Source: Acidobacteriota bacterium (GTDB lineage: Bacteria; Acidobacteriota; Blastocatellia; RBC074). Taken from it: a stretch of DNA of 64,000 nt. The notes beneath the pieces were generated by a model. The model was not told the origin of the DNA. It saw only the letters and a program-made list of their open reading frames with translations, and searched no databases. This document shows, one piece after another, positions 55,032-63,228 of the stretch (the stretch's first letter is position 1; every line of letters starts with the position of its first letter). Both the position numbers and the translations under genes were made by a program. The stretch covers positions 1-64,000 of the forward strand of contig JACPYM010000125.1 in NCBI GenBank assembly GCA_016196035.1, in the 5' to 3' direction.

Positions 55032-55082
55032 AAGAGCGCTATGCCTGTCTTGGTTAGATAGGTGTAGCGCTCTTCAGCTTTT
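55032..55082. terminator. Bidirectional intrinsic terminator
   Basis: Stem 55032-55050 with 55056-55074 (AAGAGCGCTA core, a few G-U or mismatch pairs) has T-residues after it (TTTT at 55079-55082). On the opposite strand an A-run at 55024-55028 gives a U-tract. It separates the convergent GH3 and SPOR genes. Confidence 0.8.
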
Positions 55083-55100
55083 CTGTATGGTTACCGCAGT

Positions 55101-56231
55101 TTATTCCGGCGTCCGGGCTGTTTGAATAATGTGGTCAGCCGTCAGGGCGACAGTTTGCGGCGCATCTTTGGAAAAGAACGTGACCAGCAGCAAGATGCCT
55201 TTGTTGGCGCGGATGATGACGCCTTTGCCGATGAAATCGAGCGGGGCCGGTTGGTTGGGCACCTGAAAGGCCGCTTTCAAATCCAGGAAGGTTTTGATCT
55301 GTTGGCCTTCGGTGACGACGCGGCGCGAGAGGGCCTGCATGTTCTGAATGCCGTTGCCGGAACCCATGCTCTTGAGGATCAAGTCCACGATCATGTCGTT
55401 GTCGTGATCGGGGCTGTTGGCCTTGTCGAGCTTGTTCCAGATGGCGTTCAGAAAGGCCGCGTCTTCATTCGATTTGAACATCGCCCCGGCGCTGACTTTC
55501 TGCGACTGCATCTCATTGGAATTGAGCGAACCGCCAACCCAGTATTGCGGAATTTCAAATGAATAGCCCGCCGCTTGATCCTGATACCGCGAATATCCCG
55601 CGCCAGCATTGGCCGGATTGCCCGCCGGATTACTCGTAGCGGTTGCGGGCGGGTTGGCGGCAGCAGTGGCCGGTGGCATTGTGGACGATGCGCTGACGGG
55701 CGTCGTATTCGCTGTAGGTTTCGACGTAGTCGTCGAGTTCGGCGTCAATGTGGCCGTACTGGCCGTGTTGGGTTGCTCTTTGGATTTGGCCGTTGGGGGC
55801 GCTGTGTTAACGGGCGCGGGCGCTGTTGGCGCGGGCTTGATCATGGGCGGCGCGGCGGTTGTTTTGGGCGTATTGCTTGCCACATTCGCAGGCGCTTCGG
55901 CATCGGGCTTTTCGTAGTTGGCGACGTAATACTCGCTGAAGGCGCCTTGTGCTTTGAGTTGCTGGCCTTTTTGTTCGGCGGCGGCACGGCTGGCGAAATT
56001 GCCGGTGCGCACGCGGTAAAAGACGCCTTTGCCGGCCACGTTGCTTTTGACCAGATAAACGTCCAGGCCTGCGGCTTTGAGTTGCGCCATTTTTTCTTCG
56101 GCTTCGCTGCGCGTCGGATAGGCGCCGAATTGCAGGGCAAAACGTCCGGCCTGGGCCAATGCGGTCGCGGCCAACACCAGCACGAGACAGATTGTCAGAA
56201 ACGAGAGTGAAAACGTGGGTCTATTTTTCAT
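55101..56231 (-). CDS. SPOR-domain exported protein
   Basis: This is a 376-residue protein. The N-terminal signal or anchor (residues 6-26, LSFLTICLVLVLAATALAQ) is followed by a SPOR domain (about 29-100: FALQFGAYPTRSEAEEKMAQL, 'VFYRVRTGNFASRAAAEQKGQQL'), which binds denuded peptidoglycan glycans. A Thr/Pro/Ala-rich linker (about 105-225) leads to a C-terminal domain (about 230-376; AAGYSFEIPQYWVGGSL) that resembles PsbP/LpqN-like folds only loosely. A likely envelope-associated role near division or remodelling sites. The start 56231 fits the signal peptide; AGGTGG stands about 12 nt upstream. Confidence 0.8.
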   Translation of the reverse strand: MKNRPTFSLSFLTICLVLVLAATALAQAGRFALQFGAYPTRSEAEEKMAQLKAAGLDVYLVKSNVAGKGVFYRVRTGNFASRAAAEQKGQQLKAQGAFSEYYVANYEKPDAEAPANVASNTPKTTAAPPMIKPAPTAPAPVNTAPPTAKSKEQPNTASTATLTPNSTTTSKPTANTTPVSASSTMPPATAAANPPATATSNPAGNPANAGAGYSRYQDQAAGYSFEIPQYWVGGSLNSNEMQSQKVSAGAMFKSNEDAAFLNAIWNKLDKANSPDHDNDMIVDLILKSMGSGNGIQNMQALSRRVVTEGQQIKTFLDLKAAFQVPNQPAPLDFIGKGVIIRANKGILLLVTFFSKDAPQTVALTADHIIQTARTPE

Positions 56232-56367
56232 AAGCTGATTTCCACCTAACACCATAATCCAGGGCACTTCGATTTTTAAGTTTGGGATGTCGGTTTCAAA
56301 TGCAGGGACGCGCGTATTATGCATGAAGTGCCCGGGTATTTGAACCGGAAAGTGAGCTTTGAAATAA

Positions 56368-56461
56368 CGTAGGGGCAGACCTGCGTGTCTGCCCCTGTCG
56401 CGCTAGACGGAATCGAAGTCTACAAATGCCACCGGGGCAGACACACAGGTCTGCCCCTACG
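56368..56461. repeat. Palindromic repeat (element E)
   Basis: Arms 56368-56395 and 56434-56461 (28 bp, one mismatch; core GTAGGGGCAGACCTG) lie 9 nt beyond the stop codon of the BACON-repeat gene (minus strand, ending at 56470) and 137 bases upstream of the SPOR start. A single copy in this window. Similar 'TAGGGGCAGACCTG' stems are, to my recollection, seen in other environmental genomes. Confidence 0.85.
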
Positions 56462-56469
56462 ATGTGATT

Positions 56470-59118
56470 TTATTTGAACATCAGCTTCACCGGGTTGGCT
56501 TTCTTGCCATCCACGGTCAATAGCACTTCCACCTCACCGCGCCCGGCCAGGCTTTGCGGCGCGAGCACGTTCAGTTGATCCAGGCCCTCCAAGCCGCCGA
56601 CCTTGCCCGCGAAATCGGCGTTGAGTTGCACGCCGCCGATTTCGACCGTCACCGCTTCGATCTTGCTGCGGTAACGGAAACCCGTGCCGTACAGGACGAG
56701 GTAAACCGCTTCGCTGGCATCCGACACGTCAATCGGCTTGGCGACGAACTTTTTCGTTTGCGGGTCGAGTTGCGCGAATGTTTCGTAGACCTGCTGCCCA
56801 TTCGCTTTGACGCGCAACACCAGGCCGGTGGCGATGCCCGCGCCATTCGCGTTCGCCGTGAACAGCGCGGGCGCGACCGGCGCGATCTGCACGAACTGCA
56901 CCGAGATGTGTTTGCTGCCGCTCTGAATCATCACCAGCGCCGGGCCGAGCGCGACTTTCTCCGGAATCAGGTAATTGACCTGATTGCCCGACACGAAAAA
57001 GAGCGGCGCTTGATGCAATTGCCCCAGGGCGTCCTGCACCGTCACGACCGTGCCCGCCAGTTCGGTCGGCAGCGGCACTTTGTTGGCGGCCATTACTTGC
57101 GTCGCCAGATCGTTGCCAAAGGCCGCGACCATCGAGGCCGGCGCGAGCGTTTCGCCGGTGAAGCTCGCCGCCGAGACATTCGCCAGCGGGCCGTAAACCA
57201 TAAACGCTTTCTCGTTCGAGAATGCATTGGCGTTCAAGTCCAGCACAGTGACGGCGGCTGCGCCTTCGGCCATCAGGTCGCTGGCGGGAATCGTCGCCAG
57301 CAGTTCGCCGTTGCTGATGTAATTCGTCGGGCGTTCCTGCCCGTTCCAACGCACGCGGCAATTGTTGTTGAAGTTGATGCCCGTGACCTTCAGCGCGAAA
57401 TCCTTGCTGCCCAACGCGGTGAAACCGGGACTCAAGTTGGCGATGACGGGCGCGGGTTTGGCGTTCGCGGTTTCCTGTGTGAGCGCGAGCGTTTTGCCCG
57501 CGACATCCATTTGGCCGCTACGCGCCGCGCCGTTGTTGGCGGCGACGGTGTATTTGACGACGCCGTTGCCGATGCCGTTCGCGCCGTTGGTGACGATGAC
57601 CCAGGCGGGCGGATTGTTGATGAAATAAGGGCAAGCCGCGTTCGAGGCGGTCACGTTGACGACGCCATCGCCGCCCGTGGCCGGGAACGCTTGCGAGGCC
57701 GGGTTGATCGTGAACGAACAGCCCGCCGCCTGACCGATGATGATGTTCTTGCCCGCGACCGTGATCGTGCCGGTGCGCGCGGGGCCGTTGTTGGGCGCGA
57801 CGGTGACAGGGACGTTGACCGAACCCAGATATTTCTGCACGCCCGGCCCGTTGCCAACGGTGATCCAGGCATCATTGCTGGAAGCTGTCCACGGGCAGTC
57901 GCTGCCGGTGGACGATACATTCACAGCGCCGGTATCACCGTTGGCAGGGAAGCTCTGACTGTTTTGATTGACCGTCAGCACACAGCCGCCCGCTTGGGTG
58001 ACGGTCATTTGCTTGCCGCCAGCGGTGATGATGGCCGTGCGTTGCGCGCCGGGGTTGGCGTCGTAGGTGTAGGCCATCTGTTTGTCACCCGCGATGTCCG
58101 GATGGTTCGGGATGTGCAGCCAGGCGGCGTTGCTGTCGGCGTGCCATTTACACATGTTCGACGTGGTCGTCACCGTGAACGAACCGATGCCGCTCGTGGC
58201 GGGCAGGCTCTGGCTGGCCGGGCTGAACGTATAGTCGCAGCCTGAGCGTTGATGAATTGCAATCGAATTGAACCCAGCGGAAATCAAACCGTCGCGCGCG
58301 GGGCCGGGATTCGCGTCCACCGTGAAATTGAATTTGCCGTTGGCGCTGGCGCCGATGTGCACCCAGGGCACCAGGCTGTTGGCGTTGAAGGTGCACGCGG
58401 CATTGCTCGGTTGCATGTTGACCTGATTGCCGCCGCCCGCTTCGGTAAAGGTGAAATCGTTGGGCGCGGCGGTGAAGGTGCAGCCCGCCGCCTGATTGAC
58501 GGTGTAAGCGTTGCCGCCGATGTTGATGACCGCCGAACGCGCCGGGCCGTTGTTGCTGCTGACCGTGTAATTGATCGTGCCGTTGCCCTGGCCGCTGGTG
58601 CTGCCCTGCGCCACTTGTATCCAGGCCGCGTTCTCGCTGGCCGTCCATTGGCAGAGGATGTGCGAAGCGGTCACATAGGTCGTGCCATTGCCGCCCGCCG
58701 CGCTGAAATCTTTTGAGGGCGGGCTGATCGTGAAACCGCAGCCGCCGACCTGAGTGACCGTGACGACTTTGCCCGCGATGGTGATATTGTCCAAACGCTG
58801 CGGGCTGTGATTGGCGTCCACGATCACGGTGACGACGGTGCTGGTGAGGCCGGCGGCGGGCACGATGTGCAACCAGGTCGCGGGCGTCGTCGCCGTCCAG
58901 GCGCAGCCGATGTTGGAGACATCCACATTGAGTTGGAATGAATTGGCCGCCGCCGCCACGGTCTTCGTGAGCGGCGAGACGGTAAAGGTGCAAGCGACCG
59001 GCTCAACGACTGGCACAACGGGCGCCGCGCTGGCCTGCTGCAAAAAGTAATTCGAGGCCAAGCTCAAGCCAGTCACGGCGAGCACAGCCAAAATGAAAGT
59101 TTGAATGCGAGTTTTCAT
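56470..59118 (-). CDS. Secreted six-BACON-repeat protein with IPT and TIGR03437-type domains
   Basis: This is an 882-residue exported protein. Signal peptide: about residues 8-32. Six tandem repeats of about 87 residues follow (about 42-570). They start with C-x-[FY]-T-[FIV] motifs such as [30 protein letters not shown] and [10 protein letters not shown], and end VTQVGGC, IHQRSGC, IGQAAGC: the BACON/all-beta carbohydrate-binding-associated repeat. Next comes an IPT/TIG-like domain ([20 protein letters not shown]), then a TIGR03437-type C-terminus ([48 protein letters not shown] in pieces). Start 59118 has GGAGGAGGAA 7 nt upstream. Probably a surface or secreted carbohydrate- or mucin-binding protein. 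Confidence 0.9.
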   Translation of the reverse strand: MKTRIQTFILAVLAVTGLSLASNYFLQQASAAPVVPVVEPVACTFTVSPLTKTVAAAANSFQLNVDVSNIGCAWTATTPATWLHIVPAAGLTSTVVTVIVDANHSPQRLDNITIAGKVVTVTQVGGCGFTISPPSKDFSAAGGNGTTYVTASHILCQWTASENAAWIQVAQGSTSGQGNGTINYTVSSNNGPARSAVINIGGNAYTVNQAAGCTFTAAPNDFTFTEAGGGNQVNMQPSNAACTFNANSLVPWVHIGASANGKFNFTVDANPGPARDGLISAGFNSIAIHQRSGCDYTFSPASQSLPATSGIGSFTVTTTSNMCKWHADSNAAWLHIPNHPDIAGDKQMAYTYDANPGAQRTAIITAGGKQMTVTQAGGCVLTVNQNSQSFPANGDTGAVNVSSTGSDCPWTASSNDAWITVGNGPGVQKYLGSVNVPVTVAPNNGPARTGTITVAGKNIIIGQAAGCSFTINPASQAFPATGGDGVVNVTASNAACPYFINNPPAWVIVTNGANGIGNGVVKYTVAANNGAARSGQMDVAGKTLALTQETANAKPAPVIANLSPGFTALGSKDFALKVTGINFNNNCRVRWNGQERPTNYISNGELLATIPASDLMAEGAAAVTVLDLNANAFSNEKAFMVYGPLANVSAASFTGETLAPASMVAAFGNDLATQVMAANKVPLPTELAGTVVTVQDALGQLHQAPLFFVSGNQVNYLIPEKVALGPALVMIQSGSKHISVQFVQIAPVAPALFTANANGAGIATGLVLRVKANGQQVYETFAQLDPQTKKFVAKPIDVSDASEAVYLVLYGTGFRYRSKIEAVTVEIGGVQLNADFAGKVGGLEGLDQLNVLAPQSLAGRGEVEVLLTVDGKKANPVKLMFK

Positions 59119-59558
59119 GATCTAATTCCTCCTCCCCCGTTTTCTGTCGGGCGCGCGACCGCCGCGCGGTGCGCCGCCGGTTGGCCGGGCGGGGACGTCC
59201 GGCAACGGGGCGGAGTCTAGCCAAGTGTCCGGTGATGGCTCATGCCTGGTTTGGTGATGTTTTGGTGATGTGCCGGTGCGGCGGGGTGGGCGTCAAAGTT
59301 TTGCACAAAGGCAAGCCGGGCGGCGGCGGCGCGCGTAGCGCAACCTGCCGAGGTTGCGCGGTGTCACAGCTACGGCCCAGGCTTCACTTGCGACACCACG
59401 CAACCTCGGCAGGTTGCGCTACGCGCGCTGAACTGTTCGTTTCCGCCTGCGCAAAACTTTGACGCACACCCGGTGCGGCGCGCCAGCTTGTGCTTCCGGT
59501 CAAACGCCGTAAGATTGGCTCTGCATCATTTTCCCGCTCCCCCTGGAAGCTTGCTTCA
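59119..59558. other. 440-bp divergent intergenic region
   Basis: Between the minus-strand BACON-repeat gene and the plus-strand sigma factor. It contains the nested palindrome of family C (59286-59469). No promoter can be assigned with confidence and no gene is seen. Confidence 0.5.
59286..59469. repeat. Nested palindromic repeat, family C copy 2
   Basis: Outer arms GTGGGCGTCAAAGTTTTGC (59286-59304) with 59450-59469. Inner 35-bp arms 59331-59365 and 59392-59426 have a single mismatch (core GCGTAGCGCAACCTGCCGAG). The interior TACGGCCCAGGCTTCACTTG matches copy 1 in the same orientation. Confidence 0.88.
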
Positions 59559-60623
59559 ATGATTCAAGCAGAGGTTCAAACAGGCACCGCCACAACTGAC
59601 CCCTTGCTCGCGCCCTGGTTGGCGGCGGCGGGCGATGAGGCCGAGCTATGGCTGACCCAACTCATTGGCACTGAGCTTAGGCCGCTGATGGCGGGCGTCA
59701 TTCGCTTCAAACTGCGCCTGGGGCCGGACGCGCCGGATGCCGAAGACCTGCGGCAAGAGGCGCTGGCCGAACTCTTGGGCCAATTGCGCAAGTGCCGCAC
59801 TGCGCCCGCGCAACACGCCATCGGCGACGTGCGCGGGCTGGCCGCTACCATCACCTACCGCGCGTGTTACCGCTGGTTACGCCGCCAAGCGCCGCGCCGC
59901 ACTGCCTTGCGCAATCGGTTGCAATACGTGCTGACGCGGCAAGCAGGTTTGGCGTTGTGGCCCGCCGTCTCAAAAGATTTGGTCAAGCGGGTGCTGAGCG
60001 GATTGCTGGCCTGGCGTGGGCGGAATGATTGGGCTTCGGCAGCGCAATTGCAGCAACTGGCTGCGGATGAAACGTTGCGCGCCTGCGCCGGGCGGATGGG
60101 CGAGGGCAAAGGCCCCGCCGCGTTCGGTGAATTCCTGCGGGCCGTTTTTACCAGCGCACGCCTGCCGATTGAATTTGATGAACTGGTGAGTCTGAGCGGC
60201 GCGTTGCTGCAAGTACGCGATGAACAGGCAGTTTCTACGGCGACTGAGGAAGGCGGCGAAATCCCGCTGCCTGCCGCGCCGGACGATGTGGCCTGGCAGG
60301 TTGAAAAGCGCCTCTTTTTGCAACGGCTGTGGGAAGAGGTGCGGTTGCTGCCATTGCCGCAACGCGCGGCGCTGCTGCTCAATTTGCGCGACGCGGGCGG
60401 GCGCGGGTGCATCGCGCTTTTCCCCACGCTGGGCATCGCCAATTTGCGCGCCCTGGCCGCCGCGCTCGAACTGCCGCTCGAACGGTTGGCAGCGCTCTGG
60501 AATCAATTGCCGCTGGATGATGCGACGATTGCCGAATTGCTTAAACTGACTCGTCAACAGGTCATCAATGCGCGCAAAGCGGCTCGCGAACGGCTGACGC
60601 GGCGGCTGCGCGGATTCCTTTAA
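59559..60623 (+). CDS. Divergent sigma-70-family sigma factor
   Basis: This is a 354-residue protein. Its first part resembles sigma region 2: 'DAPDAEDLRQEALAELLGQL', then 'RGLAATITYRACYRWLRRQAPRR' in pieces. A central stretch of about 180 residues is unlike standard ECF proteins. The end is a possible region-4-like helix-turn-helix: 'DDATIAELLKLTRQQVINARKAARERLTRRL' in pieces. It is followed by a double zinc-finger, membrane-bound anti-sigma factor, which strongly supports a sigma role. Length and the central insertion are unusual. The start 59559 has GGAAG 10 nt upstream; ATG upstream of this at 59490 is unsupported. Confidence 0.7.
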   Translation: MIQAEVQTGTATTDPLLAPWLAAAGDEAELWLTQLIGTELRPLMAGVIRFKLRLGPDAPDAEDLRQEALAELLGQLRKCRTAPAQHAIGDVRGLAATITYRACYRWLRRQAPRRTALRNRLQYVLTRQAGLALWPAVSKDLVKRVLSGLLAWRGRNDWASAAQLQQLAADETLRACAGRMGEGKGPAAFGEFLRAVFTSARLPIEFDELVSLSGALLQVRDEQAVSTATEEGGEIPLPAAPDDVAWQVEKRLFLQRLWEEVRLLPLPQRAALLLNLRDAGGRGCIALFPTLGIANLRALAAALELPLERLAALWNQLPLDDATIAELLKLTRQQVINARKAARERLTRRLRGFL

Positions 60624-60681
60624 CTGAAAGCATGGAAGGGATTAGGGCCAGTGGAATGCTCTGCGGCAGACGCCACCGAAA

Positions 60682-60711
60682 CCATTTTCTAAAAATGGCA
60701 ATGACTTTTTT
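60682..60711 (+). terminator. Weak terminator-like hairpin after the divergent sigma gene
   Basis: A short CCATTTT/AAAATGG stem (60682-60698) is followed by a run of Ts at 60705-60711. The stem is AT-rich and weak; it may only attenuate transcription before the anti-sigma gene. Confidence 0.3.
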
Positions 60712-60753
60712 CACACACTGGTAATAAGCCGTAACTTTGGGCAACTTACCTGA

Positions 60754-60834
60754 ATGACCAAGCTCAACACTGTCGCAGAAGCGTTCCGCGATACGGCTTT
60801 AACCCTTGCTTTGCACACACAAGAAATCAATTGA
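60754..60834 (+). CDS. Possible 26-codon leader ORF overlapping the anti-sigma start
   Basis: An ATG at 60754 opens a 26-residue frame (MTKLNTVAEAFRDTALTLAL then HTQEIN). Its TGA at 60832-60834 overlaps the TTG start of the anti-sigma gene at 60831 (ATTGA). No Shine-Dalgarno precedes its ATG. Because the downstream TTG also lacks one, translational coupling is attractive. Coding status is uncertain. Confidence 0.35.
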   Translation: MTKLNTVAEAFRDTALTLALHTQEIN

Positions 60835-62087
60835 CCGAGCATCTTTCCACAATTCAGTTCGAAGCGTACCAGCAGCAACGGCTGGCCCCGGCAGAACTGA
60901 TCGCCGTTGACGATCATCTGACCGCGTGCGCCGCCTGCCGCCAACGCTTGGAAGCCGCGCTGCCCACCACGGCCATTGCCTTTTATTCCGCTTGGCAGGC
61001 CGAGGAAAACGCGCCGCACCTGAGCTTCGACCAACTGGCCGCCTACGTTGAGAACACGTTGACCGGTGACGAACAACAATTCGGCACGGATCACTTAGCC
61101 ACTTGCGCACATTGCGTCGTCGCCGCCGCTGACCTGCGCGCCTTCAAGGTCGAAGCCGCGCCCGTGCCCGCACGCGTCCCGCCACCGGTTGCCGCAGGCT
61201 GGTGGGACAAAGTGCGCGCGTTGCTGTCACCCATAATGCCCGTGCCCGCTTTCGGGTTCGCCGTGGCTGGGTTGTTATTGATCGTCTTGCTGGGCTGGTT
61301 GTGGCGCGCTGTTTTTGTCAAACCTACACCCGCGCCGCAATTGGCGCAGCAAACCGCCACGCCGTCTGTGACGCCTGTGCTCACCCTGACGCCCACCCCC
61401 GCCGCAGCGCCCTTGCTGGCGCAACTCAACGATGGCGGCGGGCAGATTACGCTCGACCAGCAGGAGCGACTGGCCGGTGTGGAGGGGTTGTCACCCGCGT
61501 ATCAGCAGATGGTCAAAACGGCTTTGATGACGCAACAGATCGCCAAACCCGCCACGCTGACCGGCTTGAATCGGCCCGGCAGTTCGCTGATGGGCGCGGA
61601 TGAACAGGGGAATCAGTTTGCCTTGCGCGCGCCGGTGGGCAAGGTCGTGTTGACGGATCGCCCGCTTTTCCTGTGGGCGCCGCTGGCCGGGGCCGTGAGC
61701 TATCTGGCCGAAATTTACGACGAACGCTTTTCGTTGGTGAGGAAAAGTGGGGAATTGAAAAACACGCAATGGCTGCCCAGCGAGCCGCTCGCGCGCGGCC
61801 AACTCTACGCCTGGCAAGTGAAGGCGAACAAAGACGGGCAGGAAGTGATTGCGCCCAAACCGCCCGCCGCGCAAGCGCGTTTCCGTGTGTTGGCGCAAAC
61901 GCCGGCTGACGAAATCGCGCGCGTCCGCCGCACGCACGGCAATGCGCATCTGCTGTTGGGCCTGCTTTGTGCGCAAGCGGGTCTGTTGGATGAAGCGGAA
62001 AAGGAATTGCGCGTCTTGCAGGCGGCCAATCCGGACGCGGCCAGCGTGCGGCGGTTGCTGGCGAATGTGCAGGCCTTGCGGCGCTGA
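60831..62087 (+). CDS. Membrane anti-sigma factor with two zinc-finger (zf-HC2) motifs
   Basis: This is a 418-residue protein. Two H-x3-C-x2-C zinc fingers are visible: DHLTACAAC (about 28-36) and DHLATCAHC (about 86-94). A TM helix (about 137-160, FAVAGLLLIVLLGWLW) separates the cytoplasmic zinc-finger part from a Thr/Pro linker and an extracytoplasmic domain that includes 'AGAVSYLAEIYDERFSLVRKSGELK' in pieces, ending in a TPR-like helical pair (NAHLLLGLLCAQAGLLDEAEKEL). The likely partner is the divergent sigma factor upstream. The start TTG at 60831 is the only initiation codon in this frame after an upstream stop at 60732, and it overlaps the stop of a 26-codon frame. Confidence 0.85.
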   Translation: MTEHLSTIQFEAYQQQRLAPAELIAVDDHLTACAACRQRLEAALPTTAIAFYSAWQAEENAPHLSFDQLAAYVENTLTGDEQQFGTDHLATCAHCVVAAADLRAFKVEAAPVPARVPPPVAAGWWDKVRALLSPIMPVPAFGFAVAGLLLIVLLGWLWRAVFVKPTPAPQLAQQTATPSVTPVLTLTPTPAAAPLLAQLNDGGGQITLDQQERLAGVEGLSPAYQQMVKTALMTQQIAKPATLTGLNRPGSSLMGADEQGNQFALRAPVGKVVLTDRPLFLWAPLAGAVSYLAEIYDERFSLVRKSGELKNTQWLPSEPLARGQLYAWQVKANKDGQEVIAPKPPAAQARFRVLAQTPADEIARVRRTHGNAHLLLGLLCAQAGLLDEAEKELRVLQAANPDAASVRRLLANVQALRR

Positions 62088-62131
62088 AGCTGTCTTGATT
62101 GAGCGCCACGCCGTGCGTTTTCTGTGCGGAT

Positions 62132-62365
62132 TTACTGGCGAGTTGCGTCGCTGAGCGCGATGACGCGTTTGAGTTCTTTGCCCGCCAAGCCAAAAAAGAC
62201 GGCCATCTGCTTGAGTTGTTCCGGGCCTTTGTAATCGGCGGGTGAGGCGCAAAAACGCTCGATGCCAGGTGTGAACCCAGGGCATTTCATTTTCTTGGGG
62301 ATGGTGTGTCCGGCGGAACACTTGTCTACCTCTTGTTGTAAGAGGCAAAAGTCGCACAGTTTCAT
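62132..62365 (-). CDS. Small cysteine-rich protein
   Basis: This 77-residue protein opens MKLCDFCLLQQEVDKC and has further Cys in KMKCPGF and ERFCASP, making five cysteines: C-x2-C, C, C, C. The spacing suggests a metal-binding or redox knuckle, though I do not recognise the family. The remainder is helical (GPEQLKQMAVFFGLAGKEL). The ATG has GGAGGG 4 nt upstream and overlaps the stop of the upstream 66-residue ORF by 4 bases, so the two are coupled. It is the last gene of the minus-strand rpoZ operon. Confidence 0.7.
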   Translation of the reverse strand: MKLCDFCLLQQEVDKCSAGHTIPKKMKCPGFTPGIERFCASPADYKGPEQLKQMAVFFGLAGKELKRVIALSDATRQ

Positions 62366-62562
62366 CGGCCCTCCGCTGCGTGGTCCGTTTCCGCCTGCGC
62401 CTCGGTCTGCGCCTGGGCCGCTGGCGCTGGCAGTCCCGCCACTTCATCGCGTTCAGACTGGGTGACCAGCCGTTTCAGGGCGCGCAGCACGGGTTTTTGG
62501 TCGGGCGGATAACTGACGGTTGGTTTGGGGGATTCAGCCTTGGCGGGCGGTGGTTTCTCCAT
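62362..62562 (-). CDS. Small Pro/Ala/Glu-rich protein
   Basis: This is a 66-residue, low-complexity hydrophilic protein (MEKPPPAKAESPKPTVSYPP, then RALKRLVTQSERDEVAGLPA, then an Ala/Gln/Glu-rich tail). There are no membrane or enzyme motifs. It has AGGAAG 8 nt before its ATG and overlaps the next gene by 4 bases. It may be a disordered adaptor; function unknown. The tight spacing inside the rpoZ cluster supports its being real. Confidence 0.55.
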   Translation of the reverse strand: MEKPPPAKAESPKPTVSYPPDQKPVLRALKRLVTQSERDEVAGLPAPAAQAQTEAQAETDHAAEGR

Positions 62563-62582
62563 GTGCTTTACTTCCTTTCCGC

Positions 62583-62834
62583 TTAATTCTGCTCGCGCTT
62601 GACGAACCAGATGCCTGTGACGATGGCATTTTTGGCACGGGCCATCTCACTGGCTTCCTCAATGCTCTCGGCGTACAAGCCCTCTTTGCGATAGCTTTGC
62701 AGCAGCGAAGCGCCGAATTTGCAGGCTGGCCCCAGCAGCCGCAGTTGCGGGTCATCGGTCATGAATTCATAGGGCAATTCACCGGCGGCCAGCCGCGCTA
62801 GCGCATCATTGAGATCAATGAGAGTGACGATCAT
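62583..62834 (-). CDS. Small hypothetical protein of the rpoZ operon
   Basis: This is an 83-residue protein beginning MIVTLIDLNDALARLAAGEL and ending with AIVTGIWFVKREQN. Mixed alpha/beta, no signal or membrane segment. It lies 34 bases downstream of rpoZ and 20 bases upstream of the Pro-rich ORF in the same operon. No family recognised. Confidence 0.65.
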   Translation of the reverse strand: MIVTLIDLNDALARLAAGELPYEFMTDDPQLRLLGPACKFGASLLQSYRKEGLYAESIEEASEMARAKNAIVTGIWFVKREQN

Positions 62835-62868
62835 GATTTTGCCAACCTTCTGCTTCCGCTGCGTGCGG

Positions 62869-63072
62869 TTAGGCGCGGCCTGCCGCTACTTCTTCCGTGC
62901 TCGGCAAGAGTTCATATCCGATCAACCCGGCTTCGACTTCTTGAACGGCGATGAGCGTGACTTTGTTATTCCCGACTTGCACGAGTGGGCGCGCGCCTTT
63001 TTCCAATTGTCTGGCGCGTTGCGAAGCCACCAGCACTTTGCGGTACTTGTTTTCAATAATGTGTGGTTGCAT
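62869..63072 (-). CDS. rpoZ: RNA polymerase omega subunit
   Basis: This is a 67-residue protein. The block KYRKVLVASQRARQLEKGAR, then PLVQVGNNKVTLIAVQEVEA, then GLIGYELL aligns well with the known omega pattern (VLVAARRARQ-x-GG-x-PLV, NDK-T-IAL-REIEEGLI in E. coli). Omega helps assemble beta-prime and, in some bacteria, takes part in (p)ppGpp response. AAGGAG stands about 11 nt upstream of the ATG. Three small genes follow within tens of bases on the same strand, forming one likely operon. Confidence 0.88.
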   Translation of the reverse strand: MQPHIIENKYRKVLVASQRARQLEKGARPLVQVGNNKVTLIAVQEVEAGLIGYELLPSTEEVAAGRA

Positions 63073-63126
63073 TGATCTTTTACTCCTTGGCGGGCCACAT
63101 AGCCAGCCTGGAACGGATTTTGAAAT

Positions 63127-63164
63127 GCCACTTTGTGTCCAAACTATGGACTCGGCAAAGTGGC
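63127..63164. terminator. Candidate stem-loop between the radical SAM gene and rpoZ
   Basis: A perfect 9-bp GCCACTTTG/CAAAGTGGC stem (63127-63135, 63156-63164) with a 20-nt loop lies 64 bases downstream of the minus-strand radical SAM stop and 55 bases before the rpoZ start. No U-tract follows, so it could be a terminator or an operator. Confidence 0.35.
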
Positions 63165-63228
63165 GCGAACCGCCTGTGGCGGTCAGGGAGAGAACTGTTT
63201 TCGCACGACTCGATTGCGGCGCTGCGCC

